From assembly GCF_023704175.1 (NCBI RefSeq), contig NZ_CP084530.1, forward strand, positions 856,501 through 920,500: a DNA stretch of 64,000 nucleotides, written 5' to 3'. Below the pieces are notes generated by a model. It was not told the origin of the DNA and made no database searches. It worked only from the letters and a program-made list of their open reading frames with translations. Origin of the DNA: Paenibacillus sp. YPG26. GTDB taxonomy: Bacteria; Bacillota; Bacilli; Paenibacillales; Paenibacillaceae. The position numbers and the translations under genes are program-made. Positions 48,694 through 59,315 of this stretch are shown one piece after another (positions within the stretch are counted from its first letter, which is position 1; each line of letters begins with the position of its first letter).

Positions 48694-50877
48694 ATGAAAT
48701 CGATGTCTGTGTTTTTCAGTGATTTAATATCCAGCTTCAAGAAGCCGAAAGTGATCATTCCCATCCTGGTAGTATTGTTCATTCCTGTGCTCTACAGCGG
48801 GATGTTCCTGACCGCCTTCTGGGATCCTTACGGTAAGATGGGCGATCTACCTGTCGCTGTAGTGAATCAGGACAAGGGAGCCGAGTTCAATGAGAAGTCC
48901 CTGCATGTCGGTGAGGATCTTGTGGCGGAACTGAGGAAGAGTGACGACTTTAAGTGGGAGTTCGTAAGTCGGCAGGCGGCGGATGAGGGAATGAAAGATA
49001 ATAAGTATTACATGACTATCGTCATTCCAGAAGATTTCTCCTCCAAGGCAACGACGGTGATGGATGAGCATCCAGATCCGGCCGATATCCTGTTCGTACC
49101 GAATGAAGGTTATAACTTCCTGGCAGGACAGATCGGGGGTACCGCAGTCAAAGAGATCAAGTCCAAGGTGTCGGCTAAAGTAACTGAGGCCTATACAGAA
49201 ACACTGCTTACCCAGGTAGAGAAGGTGTCCGGTGGACTATCTGACGCAGGCAGCGGCGCGGACACGATTCATGAGGGGGCTGCCAAGCTTCAGGATGGAG
49301 CCGGCAAGCTGAAGGATAATCTGGCGAAGCTGGTTGAAGGAACAGTCAAATTGCAGGACGGGGTAACACCACTTGCTAATGGAATCAGTTCACTGAACCA
49401 AGGTGCCAAAGATTTGCAAAATGGGGCAGTGAAGCTGTCTGGAGGCTTAGGACAGTTATCGGCTGCTGAGAAACAGCTGGAGAACGGTGCGGTTGCGGCC
49501 CAGCAGGGGGGAACCAAGCTTCAGGCGGGTCTCCAATCCTCACTTGAAGGAACGACCAAGTTAGATGCTGGTCTTGAAGCAGCCCAGCAGGGCAGCAGTA
49601 AGCTTCAGGCTGGCATGGAGACTGCGCTTCAGGGAAGCGGGAAGGTAGCCGAAGGCGCCGACGGGGTAGCTAAAGGTCTGGAACAAGTCATGAAGGCAAG
49701 TCCAGAACTTGCCAGCAATCCGCAGATGCAGAAGCTGCTTGCAGCAAGTATGGCCGTAGCCAAGGGCAGTGAGCAGGTTCATGAAGGCCAACAGCAGCTT
49801 GCCCAAGGCGTTAAGAGCCTGAATGATGCACAGCAGCAGCTGGCACAAGGCAGCGGACAACTGGTTAAGGGTCAGCAGCAGCTTGTGGGAGGATCAGCCC
49901 AGCTGAATGAGGGGCAGTCCCGTCTTGCAGCGGGTATGCAGCAATTCGGAAGCAAGCTGTCTGAGGCAGCGGCAGGCAGTAAGGAACTTGCGGCTGGAAC
50001 CGGGAAGTTAAGTGCCGGTACAGAACAGCTGGGTGCTGGGGTCAGCAAGCTTACAGGTGGTGTTGATGCAATTGCCAGCGGGTCCAAGCAGTTGGATACA
50101 GGCGCAGGACAATTGAAAGAAGGCACAGGCAAGCTGGCCGACGGTTCCGGAGAACTGGCGACAAAGCTTAACGATGCAGCGAAGCAGACATCAGAAGTCA
50201 AAGCTTCGGACGACACAGTTAGTATGTATGCCAAACCTGTTGGAGTTACAGAGAACAAGTATAATCCGGTACCTAACTACGGAACGGGCTTCGCACCTTA
50301 CTTCTTGTCTCTTGGTTTATTCGTGGGTGCACTGATTGCTACTCTTGTTATTCCGCTCCGTGGATCTTCTGTCCAAGAAGCAAGCGGCTGGAACCGCTTT
50401 GTAAGCCGCACCTTGTCTTTTGGCCTGATGAGTCTGGTCCAATCCCTGTTTGCGGTTACGCTTGTGCTGTACGGACTTAAGCTTCAAGTTCAGAATGTGC
50501 CTATGATGTTCTTGTTCAGTTTTATAACAAGCCTAAGCTTTATGTTCATTATCCAAGCTCTTGTAACATGGCTTGATAATCCTGGACGTTTCGTAGCCAT
50601 TCTGATCCTGATTATTCAATTAACAACGAGTGCGGGAACATTCCCGATTGAACTGATTCCTGACTGGATGAAAGTATTTAATCCGCTGCTGCCTATGACC
50701 TACAGTGTCTCAGGCTACAAAGCCGTGATCTCAAGCGGGGATATGCATGCGGCTTGGTCTAATGTAGGAGTGCTTGCGATGTTCGGAGGGACTTTCCTGA
50801 TATTGACTTTGGTGTACTTCCTTATGAAGCACAAACGCAATACCGAGGTTGAGAATGAACAGATCTTGACCGCTTAA
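48694..50877 (+). CDS. yhgE: YhgE/Pip family membrane protein, copy 1
   Basis: A 727-residue protein. One N-terminal membrane helix (VIIPILVVLFIPVLYSGMFL) and the conserved FWDPYGKMGDLPVAVVNQDKGAE lead into a long extracellular domain with heptad-like repeats (KLQDGAGKLKDNLAKLVEG; KLSAGTEQLGAGVSKLTGG) from ~165 to 500, then five or six C-terminal helices (~530-715) of ABC-2 permease type. The family includes the lactococcal phage-infection protein Pip and T7SS EsaA/YueB. Function may be export or envelope-linked. AAGGAG precedes the ATG. Terminator downstream. Confidence 0.9.
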   Translation: MKSMSVFFSDLISSFKKPKVIIPILVVLFIPVLYSGMFLTAFWDPYGKMGDLPVAVVNQDKGAEFNEKSLHVGEDLVAELRKSDDFKWEFVSRQAADEGMKDNKYYMTIVIPEDFSSKATTVMDEHPDPADILFVPNEGYNFLAGQIGGTAVKEIKSKVSAKVTEAYTETLLTQVEKVSGGLSDAGSGADTIHEGAAKLQDGAGKLKDNLAKLVEGTVKLQDGVTPLANGISSLNQGAKDLQNGAVKLSGGLGQLSAAEKQLENGAVAAQQGGTKLQAGLQSSLEGTTKLDAGLEAAQQGSSKLQAGMETALQGSGKVAEGADGVAKGLEQVMKASPELASNPQMQKLLAASMAVAKGSEQVHEGQQQLAQGVKSLNDAQQQLAQGSGQLVKGQQQLVGGSAQLNEGQSRLAAGMQQFGSKLSEAAAGSKELAAGTGKLSAGTEQLGAGVSKLTGGVDAIASGSKQLDTGAGQLKEGTGKLADGSGELATKLNDAAKQTSEVKASDDTVSMYAKPVGVTENKYNPVPNYGTGFAPYFLSLGLFVGALIATLVIPLRGSSVQEASGWNRFVSRTLSFGLMSLVQSLFAVTLVLYGLKLQVQNVPMMFLFSFITSLSFMFIIQALVTWLDNPGRFVAILILIIQLTTSAGTFPIELIPDWMKVFNPLLPMTYSVSGYKAVISSGDMHAAWSNVGVLAMFGGTFLILTLVYFLMKHKRNTEVENEQILTA

Positions 50878-50902
50878 GAAGTTCAATCTACGAAATCACT
50901 GG

Positions 50903-50925
50903 AGCTAGAGCTAGAGCTAGCTAGA
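50903..50925. repeat. Short GCTAGA microsatellite
   Basis: AGCTAGAGCTAGAGCTAGCT is a hexanucleotide repeat just after the first yhgE-like gene; no function is evident. The 328-bp gap to the next gene otherwise holds the terminator and TetR operator listed separately. Confidence 0.7.
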
Positions 50926-50978
50926 GTGTCAGTGTTAATCAGCTGTAAACAATATATGAAGCATCGTTATACACCCTA

Positions 50979-51046
50979 TACACCCTTTAGAATGAGTGCA
51001 TGGATAGACTTTTGGTTATCCGATCAATTCTAGAGGGTGTATTTTT
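50979..51046 (+). terminator. Terminator after first yhgE-like gene
   Basis: TACACCCTTTAGAAT pairs with ATTCTAGAGGGTGTA (one mismatch) around a long loop; TTTTT follows. Confidence 0.75.
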
Positions 51047-51141
51047 GTGCTGTCGGCATGATAATAAGGATCGCCCGGGGCGATGCAGGAATCAGGATTT
51101 GCAAATGGTAAAAAAGAGTGATAAATTTAACGATGACCGAG

Positions 51142-51164
51142 TGACTAGGAATGGAAAATAGTCA
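51142..51164. promoter_or_regulatory. TetR operator, copy 2
   Basis: TGACTA-N11-TAGTCA, same arms and spacing as the element before the first TetR gene, 41 bp before this TetR start. Confidence 0.75.
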
Positions 51165-51205
51165 GTTACCAGCTTGTGAAACTTGTTATAGAAAGGAGGA
51201 CAACG

Positions 51206-51784
51206 ATGTCTACAGTAGACCGCCGCACCATGGTCATCGAAGCAGCGACCAAATCCTTCTCCATGTTCGGCTATAAAGCGACGACCATGGATCAGGTAGC
51301 CCGGATAGCCAATGTCGGCAAAGGGACGATCTATACGTTTTTTGCTAATAAAGAGGAATTGTTCGATGAGATTCTGCATGTGGTAATTGGAGAAATGAAG
51401 CGGATTACCGAAAAGGAAGTTCACGAAGACAAAGCCTTCTTCGATAATCTGTATCGGGGATTGGATGCGGTGCTTGAATTCAGAAAGGATCACGAACTGC
51501 TCCTCAAGCTCTCGCAGGAGGTAAGGGAGTTCGGCACACCCCAGGCCATGGAGGCCATGCAGCGGGTTGAGAATGTGATTCTGGATTACCTGGAGAAGCA
51601 GCTCAAGCGGGCGGAAGAGCAGGGAGAGATTCGCGAAATTGATTCCAAGGTGGCCGCTTTTGTCATGCTGAAGCTGTATATTGCTCTGGCATCCGATTGG
51701 AACAAGCATCATGATCCCATGGACAAGGAACAAATCAAATCCTACATCAGGATCTTTTTGGCAGAAGGCCTGGCCATCGACTAG
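51206..51784 (+). CDS. TetR family regulator (YhgD-like), copy 2
   Basis: A 192-residue TetR repressor with HTH FSMFGYKATTMDQVARIANV then GKGTIYTFFANKEELFDEIL. It is a close paralogue of the regulator at 48056, with strongest identity over the DNA-binding domain. The ATG has AAAGGAGGACAACG directly upstream; a 10-residue longer frame exists. It begins the second TetR-YhgE unit. Confidence 0.9.
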   Translation: MSTVDRRTMVIEAATKSFSMFGYKATTMDQVARIANVGKGTIYTFFANKEELFDEILHVVIGEMKRITEKEVHEDKAFFDNLYRGLDAVLEFRKDHELLLKLSQEVREFGTPQAMEAMQRVENVILDYLEKQLKRAEEQGEIREIDSKVAAFVMLKLYIALASDWNKHHDPMDKEQIKSYIRIFLAEGLAID

Positions 51785-51825
51785 CACAATCAGATTGAAA
51801 GCTGAATAAGGAGTGGGAAATCGCA

Positions 51826-54099
51826 ATGAAAGCATTATCTGTGCTTGTTAAGGATATGAAGTCGGGTGTCAAAAAGCCGATGACGCTGATCTCGTTCATT
51901 GCAGTCGTATTCATACCCATTCTGTACTGCGGGATGTATCTGTCCGCATTCTGGGATCCTTACGGCCACCTGGATGAGATGCCGGTGGCGGTGGTCAACC
52001 AGGACAAAGGTGCTGAATATGAAGGGAAGTCACTGCATATCGGCAGGGATCTCGTGGATGAGCTTAAGAAGAACCAGGATTTCAAATGGGATTTCGTCAC
52101 CGAGAAGGAGGCCCAGCAGGGGATTGATGAGAATCGATATTATATGAAGATTACGATTCCTGAGAACTTTTCCTCCAAGGCTACGACGCTGATGGATGAT
52201 CATCCGGATCCGGCTGAACTGATCTATGAACCAAATGGGAACTATAACTTCGTAGCTGGACAAATCGGCAACAGCGCGGTCAAGGATCTCAAGGCCAAGA
52301 TCTCGGCTAAAGTCACCGAGGCCTATACGAACAGCTTGTTCGATAAAGTATCAGAAATCTCTTCAGGCCTCGCCGAAGCGGGCAGTGGTGCGGGGGATAT
52401 TCGCACAGGTGCCGGCAAGCTGCAGGATGGTGCGGCCAAGCTGAAAGAGAATCTTAATAAGCTCGTGAACGGAACCTCCGAGCTTGAGGCGGGTATTGTT
52501 CCCCTGGCCAATGGGGCAGGCAAGCTTCAGAGCGGAGCCGCAGAGCTGAACAAGGGAGCATCCTCCTTGGCAAGCGGGCTCGATCAGCTCAGTGCTGCCC
52601 ATAAGCAGCTCCGCAGCGGCACCGAGCAGGCTGTAGCGGGTGCATCGCAGTTATCTGGCGGCCTTCAATCCTCCCTGGAGGGCAACAAGAAGCTGAATCA
52701 GGGTCTGAATGCTTCCCTTGAGGGGACGACCAAGCTGCAGGAGGGCCTGCACGCTGCCGTTGCCGGAAGCACGAAGCTGAGTCAAGGACTTCAAGCCTCA
52801 GCAGAGGGCAGCGCCAAGGTAGCTGAAGGAGCCAAAGGCGTAGCTCAGGGACTGGATCAATTGGTCAAGGCCAACCCGGCTCTCGCCCAAGACCCTTCTG
52901 TTCAGAAACTGCTCGCAGCAAGCCAGGCTGTAGCGCAGGGCAGCGAGCAGGCGGCAGCAGGACAGAAGCAGCTTGCCCAGGGCAGCAGTCAGCTGGCTGC
53001 TGGCAGTCAGCAGCTGGCTGACGGCAGCGACCAGCTGGTCCAAGGGAACAAGCAGCTGGTAGCCGGGAGTGATGCGCTGCTTGCAGGGAACCAGAAGCTG
53101 GTGGATGGAGCAGCCAAGCTTCAGACGGCTGGACCGAAGCTTACCGGTGGGATGCAGCAGTTCGGCAGCAAGCTCACCGAAGCGGCGGCAGGCAGCCATA
53201 AGCTTGCCTCGGGTGCAGGGCAGTTATCTACCGGGACAAGCTCGCTGGTAGAGGGAATTTATAAGCTTGGCGGCGGGGTCAGCACGATTGCCAGCGGCTC
53301 CGTCAAGCTGGATGAGGGCGCGGGTGAGCTGAAGAACGGAATGGGCGACCTCGTCAGCGGCTCCGGCAAGCTTGCCGACAAGCTGAATGAGGCGGCAGAC
53401 AAAACTTCGGATGTGAAGGGAACAGACGAGCGGGTTACGATGTATGCCCAGCCTGTAGACGTCCACGAGGACACATCCAAGAAGATCACCAATTATGGAA
53501 CCGGGATTGCACCCTACTTCCTGTCGATCAGTCTATTTGTAGGCGCACTGCTTTCTACCATTATAATCTCCATGAGAGGGACCACCGTAGAGAATGCCAC
53601 CGGCTTGCAGCGCTTCTTCAGCCGTACGTTCACCTTCCTGCTGATGAGCCTGTTACAGTCCCTCGTCGTGGCTACGCTTGTTCTGGTGCTCGTCGGACTT
53701 AAGGTGCAGAGCTTGCCGCTCTTCTACCTGTTCACGTTCGCAACAAGCTTCGCCTTCATGATGATTATTCAGGCTATTGTGACCTGGCTGGACCAACCAG
53801 GCCGCTTCCTGGCCGTCATTCTGATGGTGCTGCAGCTGACTACCAGTGCGGGGACGTTCCCGCTTGAACTGCTTCCTGAGTGGATGAAGCCGATCAATCC
53901 TTGGCTGCCCATGTCCCACTCCGTTACCGGGTTCAAAGCTGTGGTCTCAAGCGGAGACTACAGCAGCATGTGGAATCAGTTCGCGCTGCTGCTTGTCTAC
54001 GGATTTGTATTTGTGTTGATAACTTTGGCATACTTCTTATTCAGAACACCCAAATCAACAGCAATGAACCAGGAAGAGATTGTGACTCCATTAGCTTAA
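51826..54099 (+). CDS. yhgE: YhgE/Pip family membrane protein, copy 2
   Basis: A 757-residue paralogue of the 48694 gene: N-terminal helix (TLISFIAVVFIPILYCGMYL), FWDPYGHLDEMPVAVVNQDKGAE, the extracellular repeat domain (QLAQGSSQLAAGSQQLADGS), then helices including YFLSISLFVGALLSTIIISM and QLTTSAGTFPLELLPEWMKP. It is 30 residues longer, almost all in the repeat region. Codons appear more GC-rich at third positions than in copy 1. Confidence 0.9.
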   Translation: MKALSVLVKDMKSGVKKPMTLISFIAVVFIPILYCGMYLSAFWDPYGHLDEMPVAVVNQDKGAEYEGKSLHIGRDLVDELKKNQDFKWDFVTEKEAQQGIDENRYYMKITIPENFSSKATTLMDDHPDPAELIYEPNGNYNFVAGQIGNSAVKDLKAKISAKVTEAYTNSLFDKVSEISSGLAEAGSGAGDIRTGAGKLQDGAAKLKENLNKLVNGTSELEAGIVPLANGAGKLQSGAAELNKGASSLASGLDQLSAAHKQLRSGTEQAVAGASQLSGGLQSSLEGNKKLNQGLNASLEGTTKLQEGLHAAVAGSTKLSQGLQASAEGSAKVAEGAKGVAQGLDQLVKANPALAQDPSVQKLLAASQAVAQGSEQAAAGQKQLAQGSSQLAAGSQQLADGSDQLVQGNKQLVAGSDALLAGNQKLVDGAAKLQTAGPKLTGGMQQFGSKLTEAAAGSHKLASGAGQLSTGTSSLVEGIYKLGGGVSTIASGSVKLDEGAGELKNGMGDLVSGSGKLADKLNEAADKTSDVKGTDERVTMYAQPVDVHEDTSKKITNYGTGIAPYFLSISLFVGALLSTIIISMRGTTVENATGLQRFFSRTFTFLLMSLLQSLVVATLVLVLVGLKVQSLPLFYLFTFATSFAFMMIIQAIVTWLDQPGRFLAVILMVLQLTTSAGTFPLELLPEWMKPINPWLPMSHSVTGFKAVVSSGDYSSMWNQFALLLVYGFVFVLITLAYFLFRTPKSTAMNQEEIVTPLA

Positions 54100-54112
54100 G
54101 ATAAATACAAGC

Positions 54113-54139
54113 AGGCGTTCCCTCAGGGGACGCTTTTTT
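54113..54139 (+). terminator. Intrinsic terminator after second yhgE-like gene
   Basis: GCGTTCCC / GGGGACGC with TCA loop, followed by TTTTTT. Confidence 0.9.
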
Positions 54140-54416
54140 GCTATATAGTGACCGCTGGTTCGGCATAAAAAATCTTATCGCCATCATAAAAAGATTAGAT
54201 TTCCCCGCATAAGGAACAGGGTGCTACAATACTAGAACGATAATACGAATGTGACTTCTGTCTGATTTCTGTGCTGGAACTAAGAATTTGAAATATAGGG
54301 TCATTGATCAGAGGATTTATGCAAATAAAATGTTCAAAAGTCTATTTGAAACCTGCCGTTTTGCGTATAAATTGGTTGGAACGAGCTATTTTACGAACAG
54401 AAAGGTTGTATGTTAA
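54140..54416. other. Upstream region of glutamate synthase gene
   Basis: No gene seen. An inverted repeat AATCTT-N14-AAGATT (about 54170-54196) could be a LysR-type (GltC-like) site, but spacing is not typical and no gltC is adjacent. TACAAT at 54225-54230 may be a -10. Confidence 0.35.
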
Positions 54417-57400
54417 ATGAAACATACGGATATCCCCGCAAAACAAGGTTTATATGATCCGGCTTTTGAAAAAGATGCCTGCGGTATGGGCTTTGTTGCC
54501 CATATCAAAGGACGGCCATCTCACGATATTGTCAGCCAGGCGCTGACTATGCTTATTAATATGGAACACCGCGGCGGCCAAGGCAGCGAGCCTAACTCCG
54601 GCGATGGAGCTGGAATGATGATTCAGCTTCCACACCGATTCTTCTCGCTTGAAGCCGAGAAGCTGGGGTTCCGTCTTCCGGAACCCGGCCAGTATGGCGT
54701 CGGTATGATCTTCCTGCCTCATGATGAGGAGGTCCGCAGCCGCCAGGAAGCGAAATTCAAGGAAATTGTTGAAGAAGAAGGACAGCAGCTGCTTGGGTTC
54801 CGCACCGTGCCTACGAATGATGAGATGCTGGGCCAATCGGCCAAGGCAGCGAAGCCTTATGTCCGTCAGGCATTTATCGGCCGCAGCGCTGATATCAAGG
54901 ATGAATTGGCTTTTGAACGCAAGCTTTATGTCATTCGCCGCCGTGCTGAGCTGGCCATCCGTTATGGCGGAGCTGAGCAGGGAGATGCCTTTTACATGCC
55001 GAGTCTTTCCTGCCGCAAAGTGGTATACAAGGGAATGCTCACAACTGAGCAGGTAGGCGAGTTCTATCTGGATCTCAAGAATGAGCAGTTAGAATCTGCT
55101 ATCGCTCTGATACACTCGCGGTTTAGTACAAATACATTCCCGAGCTGGGAACGTGCCCATCCCTATCGCTTCATGATCCATAATGGTGAGATCAATACGC
55201 TTCGCGGCAATGTGAACTGGATGCATGCGCGCCAGTCCTTGTTCCAGAGTGAAGTGTTCGGGGAAGATCTTGCGAAAGTGAAGCCGGTCATTAATCCTGA
55301 CGGTTCGGACACGGGAATGTTCGATAATACCTTTGAATTCTTGTATTTGAGCGGACGTTCGCTGCCGCATGTGGCCATGATGATGGTTCCTGAGCCTTGG
55401 AACAATCATGAAAGCATGGACGACAGCAAGAAGGCGTTCTATGAATATCACAGCTCTCTGATGGAGCCATGGGATGGCCCGGCCGCGATGGGCTTCACGG
55501 ATGGCATTCAGATCGGCGCGATTCTTGACCGTAATGGTCTGCGTCCTTCCCGTTACTATGTTACGAAGGATGACTTGATCGTATTATCTTCCGAAGCGGG
55601 TGTCCTGGATATCGCGCCGGAGAACGTTCTATACAAAGACCGTCTGCGTCCGGGCCGGATGCTGCTGGTGGATACCAAAGAGGGCCGGATTATCTCGGAT
55701 GAGGAAGTGAAAGCGTCCATCGCTGCGGAGAATCCTTACCGTGAATGGCTGAATGAGCATCTGATTCAGCTTGATGAGCTCCCTGAAGCTCCAGAACTGC
55801 CTAAGCAGAGACATGACAATGTAACCAAGCAGCAGCTGTCCTTCGGTTATACCTACGAGGAGCTTCGCAAGATACTCGAACCGATGGCTTCCACAGGGCA
55901 AGAAGCGCTTGCTTCCATGGGTTATGATGCTCCGATTGCCGTGTTGTCTGACCAGCCTCAGCGTCTGTTCAGCTACTTCAAGCAGATGTTCGCGCAGGTC
56001 ACGAATCCGCCGATTGACGCCATTCGTGAAGAGCTTGTAACCTCCACGCTGACTACCATCGGTCCTGAACGCAACCTGCTCAATCCTGAGCCGGAGAGCT
56101 GCCGTCATATTAGACTGGAATCTCCTATTCTATCAAATGAGGATTTCGCGAAGCTGCGTCACGTTCATCGTCCGGGCTTCAAGTCCATGACGATTCCAAC
56201 CTTGTTCCCGGTTGCCGAGGGAGCAGAGGGACTGCGCGCTGCTATTGATACGCTCTGCACTGCAGCTGATCGTGTCATTGAGAAGGGCCATAATATCCTC
56301 ATTCTGTCCGACCGTGGCGTTGATGAGGAGAATGCGGCTATCCCTTCCCTGCTAGCCGTATCAAGCCTGCACCACCATCTGATCCGTAAGGAGACCCGTA
56401 CTAAGGTCAGCATTCTCCTGGAATCCGGTGAGCCTCGTGAGGTACATCATTTCGCGCTCCTGCTCGGTTATGGGGTAAGCGCGGTGAACCCTTATCTGGC
56501 GTTCGAGTCACTCGATGATATGATTGCCCAGAACATGCTTCGCGGAGTGTCCCGAGAGAAGGCTGTGAAGAACTTCATTAAAGCTGCTACCAAAGGGGTC
56601 GTGAAGACACTTTCCAAGATGGGAATCTCTACGATTCAATCCTATCGCGGTGCCCAGATCTTCGAGGCTGTGGGGCTTAATCAGGAGTTCGTGGATCGGT
56701 ACTTCACCTGGACGCCTTCCCGTATCGGAGGGATTGGTCTTGAGGAAGTAGCTGCGGAGACAATCGCCCAGCACTACCGGGCCTTCAATGAGAAGGACGG
56801 CAATGATAACGTGCTGGATTCCGGCGGCGAGTACGCATGGCGGGCGAATTCAGAAGAACACATGTTCAATCCGAAGACGATCCATCTGCTTCAGCAGGCG
56901 GTCCGTACTGGGGACTATGGAATATACAAGAAATACGCTGCGCTTGTTCAGGGAGAGAATGAGAACCACTTGACGCTTCGTTCCCTGCTTAACCTGAAGC
57001 CGGCGGGCCCTAAGGTTCCGCTGGAAGAGGTTGAATCCGCGGCTTCAATCATGAAGCGGTTCAAGACCGGCGCCATGTCGTTCGGTTCCATCAGCAAAGA
57101 AGCGCATGAGTCTATCGCAATCGGGATGAACCGTGTAGGCGGCAAGAGCAATACCGGAGAAGGTGGAGAAGACCCGGCCCGTTACATTCCAGAGGCGAAT
57201 GGAGACTCTCGCCGCAGTGCGATCAAGCAGGTCGCTTCCGGCCGCTTCGGGGTTACTTCCCACTACCTGGTCAATGCGGATGAGATCCAGATCAAGATGG
57301 CGCAGGGTGCGAAGCCGGGTGAAGGCGGACAGCTGCCAGGCCGCAAGGTGTATCCATGGGTTGCGGAAGTTCGTGGTTCAACTCCGGGTGTAGGCTTGAT

Positions 57401-59012
57401 CTCGCCGCCTCCGCATCACGATATTTACTCGATCGAGGATTTGGCGGAGCTGATCTACGATCTCAAGAACTCCAACCCGCGTGCTCGCATCAATGTGAAG
57501 CTGGTATCTGAGGCTGGTGTAGGCACAATTGCAGCGGGGGTGGCCAAGGGGCGCGCGGATGTCATTCTCGTCAGCGGTTATGACGGCGGAACAGGCGCGT
57601 CGCCGCAAGGCTCGATCCGTCATGCGGGTCTGCCATGGGAACTGGGTCTGGCTGAGACCCATCAGACACTGATTATGAACAATCTTCGTGACCGTGTTGT
57701 CCTAGAGACCGATGGTAAAATGCTCAACGGACGCGACCTGGCAGTTGCCGCGCTGCTGGGCGCAGAAGAGTACGGCTTCTCTACAGCTCCGCTTATCGCG
57801 GTTGGCTGTATCATGATGCGCGTATGCCATATGGATACTTGTCCGGTTGGTGTAGCGACTCAGAATCCGGAACTTCGCAAGAATTTCACAGGGGATCCAC
57901 AGCATGTGGCCAACTTCATGACATTCGTTGCTGAGGATATGCGTGAGTGGATGGCTGAACTCGGCTTCCGCACGATTAATGAAATGGTGGGCCGGACCGA
58001 TTGCCTGGAGACCAACAATGCGGTTAATCACTGGAAGAAGAGCGGCATAGACCTGAGTCCGCTGCTTCATGTTCCGGCACTTCATGAGGGCGCAGACCGT
58101 TACAATACGCAGCAGCAGAATCACGGCCTTGAGCATACACTCGATATGACCAAGCTGCTTGCGTTTGCAGCGCCGGCACTTGAGCGGGGCGAGCCGGTCC
58201 AAGCCGAGCTGCCAATCACGAACGTGGATCGCGCTACAGGAACGATCCTCGGGAGTGAAGTGACCCGCCTGTACGGAGCAGCGGGTCTGCCGGAAGATAC
58301 GATCCGGTTCCATTTTGTCGGATCGGCGGGTCAGAGCTTTGGGGCGTTCGTGCCGAAGGGCATGACGCTTACGGTTGAGGGCGATGCCAATGACTATATT
58401 GGCAAAGGCCTGTCCGGTGGCAAGCTGGCGGTAAGACCGTCACCCAAAGCCACCTTTGTGGCCGAAGAGAATATTATCGCCGGCAACACGGCCTTCTACG
58501 GAGCGACAAGCGGTGAAGCTTATGTCCGCGGTATCGCGGGGGAACGCTTCGCGGTGCGTAACTCTGGTGCGAATGTGGTGGTTGAGGGTGTTGGCGACCA
58601 CGGCTGTGAATACATGACAGGTGGGCGTGTGGTTGTTCTTGGCGGAACAGGACGCAACTTTGCAGCAGGGATGTCCGGCGGGATCGCTTATGTATATGAT
58701 CCGGAAGGTTCCTTCCTTGGCCGCTGCAACCTGGAAATGGTACTGCTTGAGCGTGTTGAGGAAGCAGATGAGGCGGAAGAGCTTCGTTCCTTGATCAGCC
58801 GCCATGTGCAGTACACCGAGAGTGCTGTAGGCCACAAGGTGCTGGATAACTGGAATGAGGCACTAGGCTCTTTCGTGCGTGTCATTCCGAAGGATTACAA
58901 GCGGATGCTGCAGCAGATCCGCAAAGTTCAAGATCAAGGCCTTCAAGGCGAAGCAGCTCTGCTCGCCGCATTTGAAGCGAATATGCGTGAGCTTGCCCGT
59001 ACTGGCAATTAA
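54417..59012 (+). CDS. gltB: Glutamate synthase large subunit
   Basis: A 1531-residue protein in the usual order. A class II glutamine amidotransferase begins at the catalytic Cys22 ([16 protein letters not shown]) after a short propeptide, then the central domain, the FMN/synthase barrel ([33 protein letters not shown]), the 3Fe-4S Cys cluster ([19 protein letters not shown]), and the beta-helical C-terminal GXGXG domain ([18 protein letters not shown]). It makes glutamate from glutamine and 2-oxoglutarate. Length is normal for the large subunit. The small subunit gltD is not next to it. Confidence 0.96.
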   Translation: MKHTDIPAKQGLYDPAFEKDACGMGFVAHIKGRPSHDIVSQALTMLINMEHRGGQGSEPNSGDGAGMMIQLPHRFFSLEAEKLGFRLPEPGQYGVGMIFLPHDEEVRSRQEAKFKEIVEEEGQQLLGFRTVPTNDEMLGQSAKAAKPYVRQAFIGRSADIKDELAFERKLYVIRRRAELAIRYGGAEQGDAFYMPSLSCRKVVYKGMLTTEQVGEFYLDLKNEQLESAIALIHSRFSTNTFPSWERAHPYRFMIHNGEINTLRGNVNWMHARQSLFQSEVFGEDLAKVKPVINPDGSDTGMFDNTFEFLYLSGRSLPHVAMMMVPEPWNNHESMDDSKKAFYEYHSSLMEPWDGPAAMGFTDGIQIGAILDRNGLRPSRYYVTKDDLIVLSSEAGVLDIAPENVLYKDRLRPGRMLLVDTKEGRIISDEEVKASIAAENPYREWLNEHLIQLDELPEAPELPKQRHDNVTKQQLSFGYTYEELRKILEPMASTGQEALASMGYDAPIAVLSDQPQRLFSYFKQMFAQVTNPPIDAIREELVTSTLTTIGPERNLLNPEPESCRHIRLESPILSNEDFAKLRHVHRPGFKSMTIPTLFPVAEGAEGLRAAIDTLCTAADRVIEKGHNILILSDRGVDEENAAIPSLLAVSSLHHHLIRKETRTKVSILLESGEPREVHHFALLLGYGVSAVNPYLAFESLDDMIAQNMLRGVSREKAVKNFIKAATKGVVKTLSKMGISTIQSYRGAQIFEAVGLNQEFVDRYFTWTPSRIGGIGLEEVAAETIAQHYRAFNEKDGNDNVLDSGGEYAWRANSEEHMFNPKTIHLLQQAVRTGDYGIYKKYAALVQGENENHLTLRSLLNLKPAGPKVPLEEVESAASIMKRFKTGAMSFGSISKEAHESIAIGMNRVGGKSNTGEGGEDPARYIPEANGDSRRSAIKQVASGRFGVTSHYLVNADEIQIKMAQGAKPGEGGQLPGRKVYPWVAEVRGSTPGVGLISPPPHHDIYSIEDLAELIYDLKNSNPRARINVKLVSEAGVGTIAAGVAKGRADVILVSGYDGGTGASPQGSIRHAGLPWELGLAETHQTLIMNNLRDRVVLETDGKMLNGRDLAVAALLGAEEYGFSTAPLIAVGCIMMRVCHMDTCPVGVATQNPELRKNFTGDPQHVANFMTFVAEDMREWMAELGFRTINEMVGRTDCLETNNAVNHWKKSGIDLSPLLHVPALHEGADRYNTQQQNHGLEHTLDMTKLLAFAAPALERGEPVQAELPITNVDRATGTILGSEVTRLYGAAGLPEDTIRFHFVGSAGQSFGAFVPKGMTLTVEGDANDYIGKGLSGGKLAVRPSPKATFVAEENIIAGNTAFYGATSGEAYVRGIAGERFAVRNSGANVVVEGVGDHGCEYMTGGRVVVLGGTGRNFAAGMSGGIAYVYDPEGSFLGRCNLEMVLLERVEEADEAEELRSLISRHVQYTESAVGHKVLDNWNEALGSFVRVIPKDYKRMLQQIRKVQDQGLQGEAALLAAFEANMRELARTGN

Positions 59013-59023
59013 TCGCGATATCC

Positions 59024-59067
59024 AAGACCTGTAGGTCCAGAATGCTGGACTTACAGGTCTTTTTTTT
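59024..59067 (+). terminator. Strong terminator after glutamate synthase gene
   Basis: AAGACCTGTAGGTCCAG / CTGGACTTACAGGTCTT around AATG, followed by a T run. Confidence 0.92.
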
Positions 59068-59315
59068 GTGTGTACATCCGGTTATAGAATAAGTTGGGCC
59101 TTAGAATGACCCGTGCGTACAACAGGTGAGAAAGAGTACTGGTGAACTAAAGCATTGGACAGCTTACATCGATTCCTCAATTAGAGCGCCCTGTACAGGA
59201 TGACTATGAGAGGAAGGGGAAAGACCCAAGCGCCCGCCGTATCCTGCCCCGTACACTCAGCATATGCTGTGAACAAGGCTGCTGCTGAAGCAGCCATTGT
59301 CAGGAGGTATCAGGT
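59068..59315. other. Gap before rfbC with possible stem
   Basis: No gene seen. CAGGAT (59196-59201) pairs with ATCCTG (59241-59246), extended by TGTA/TACA beyond a CCCC bulge, enclosing a G-rich loop; this could be part of an RNA leader. No known riboswitch recognised. Confidence 0.3.

Noticed and set aside
51092..51835. A 247-codon open frame opposite the second TetR gene
   Set aside because: The sense TetR frame has an excellent Shine-Dalgarno and HTH; the antisense translation is the usual mirror of a helical protein.
54170..54196. GltC operator upstream of the glutamate synthase gene
   Set aside because: The arms are short and the spacing of 14 does not fit the T-N11-A LysR pattern; kept only as a remark.
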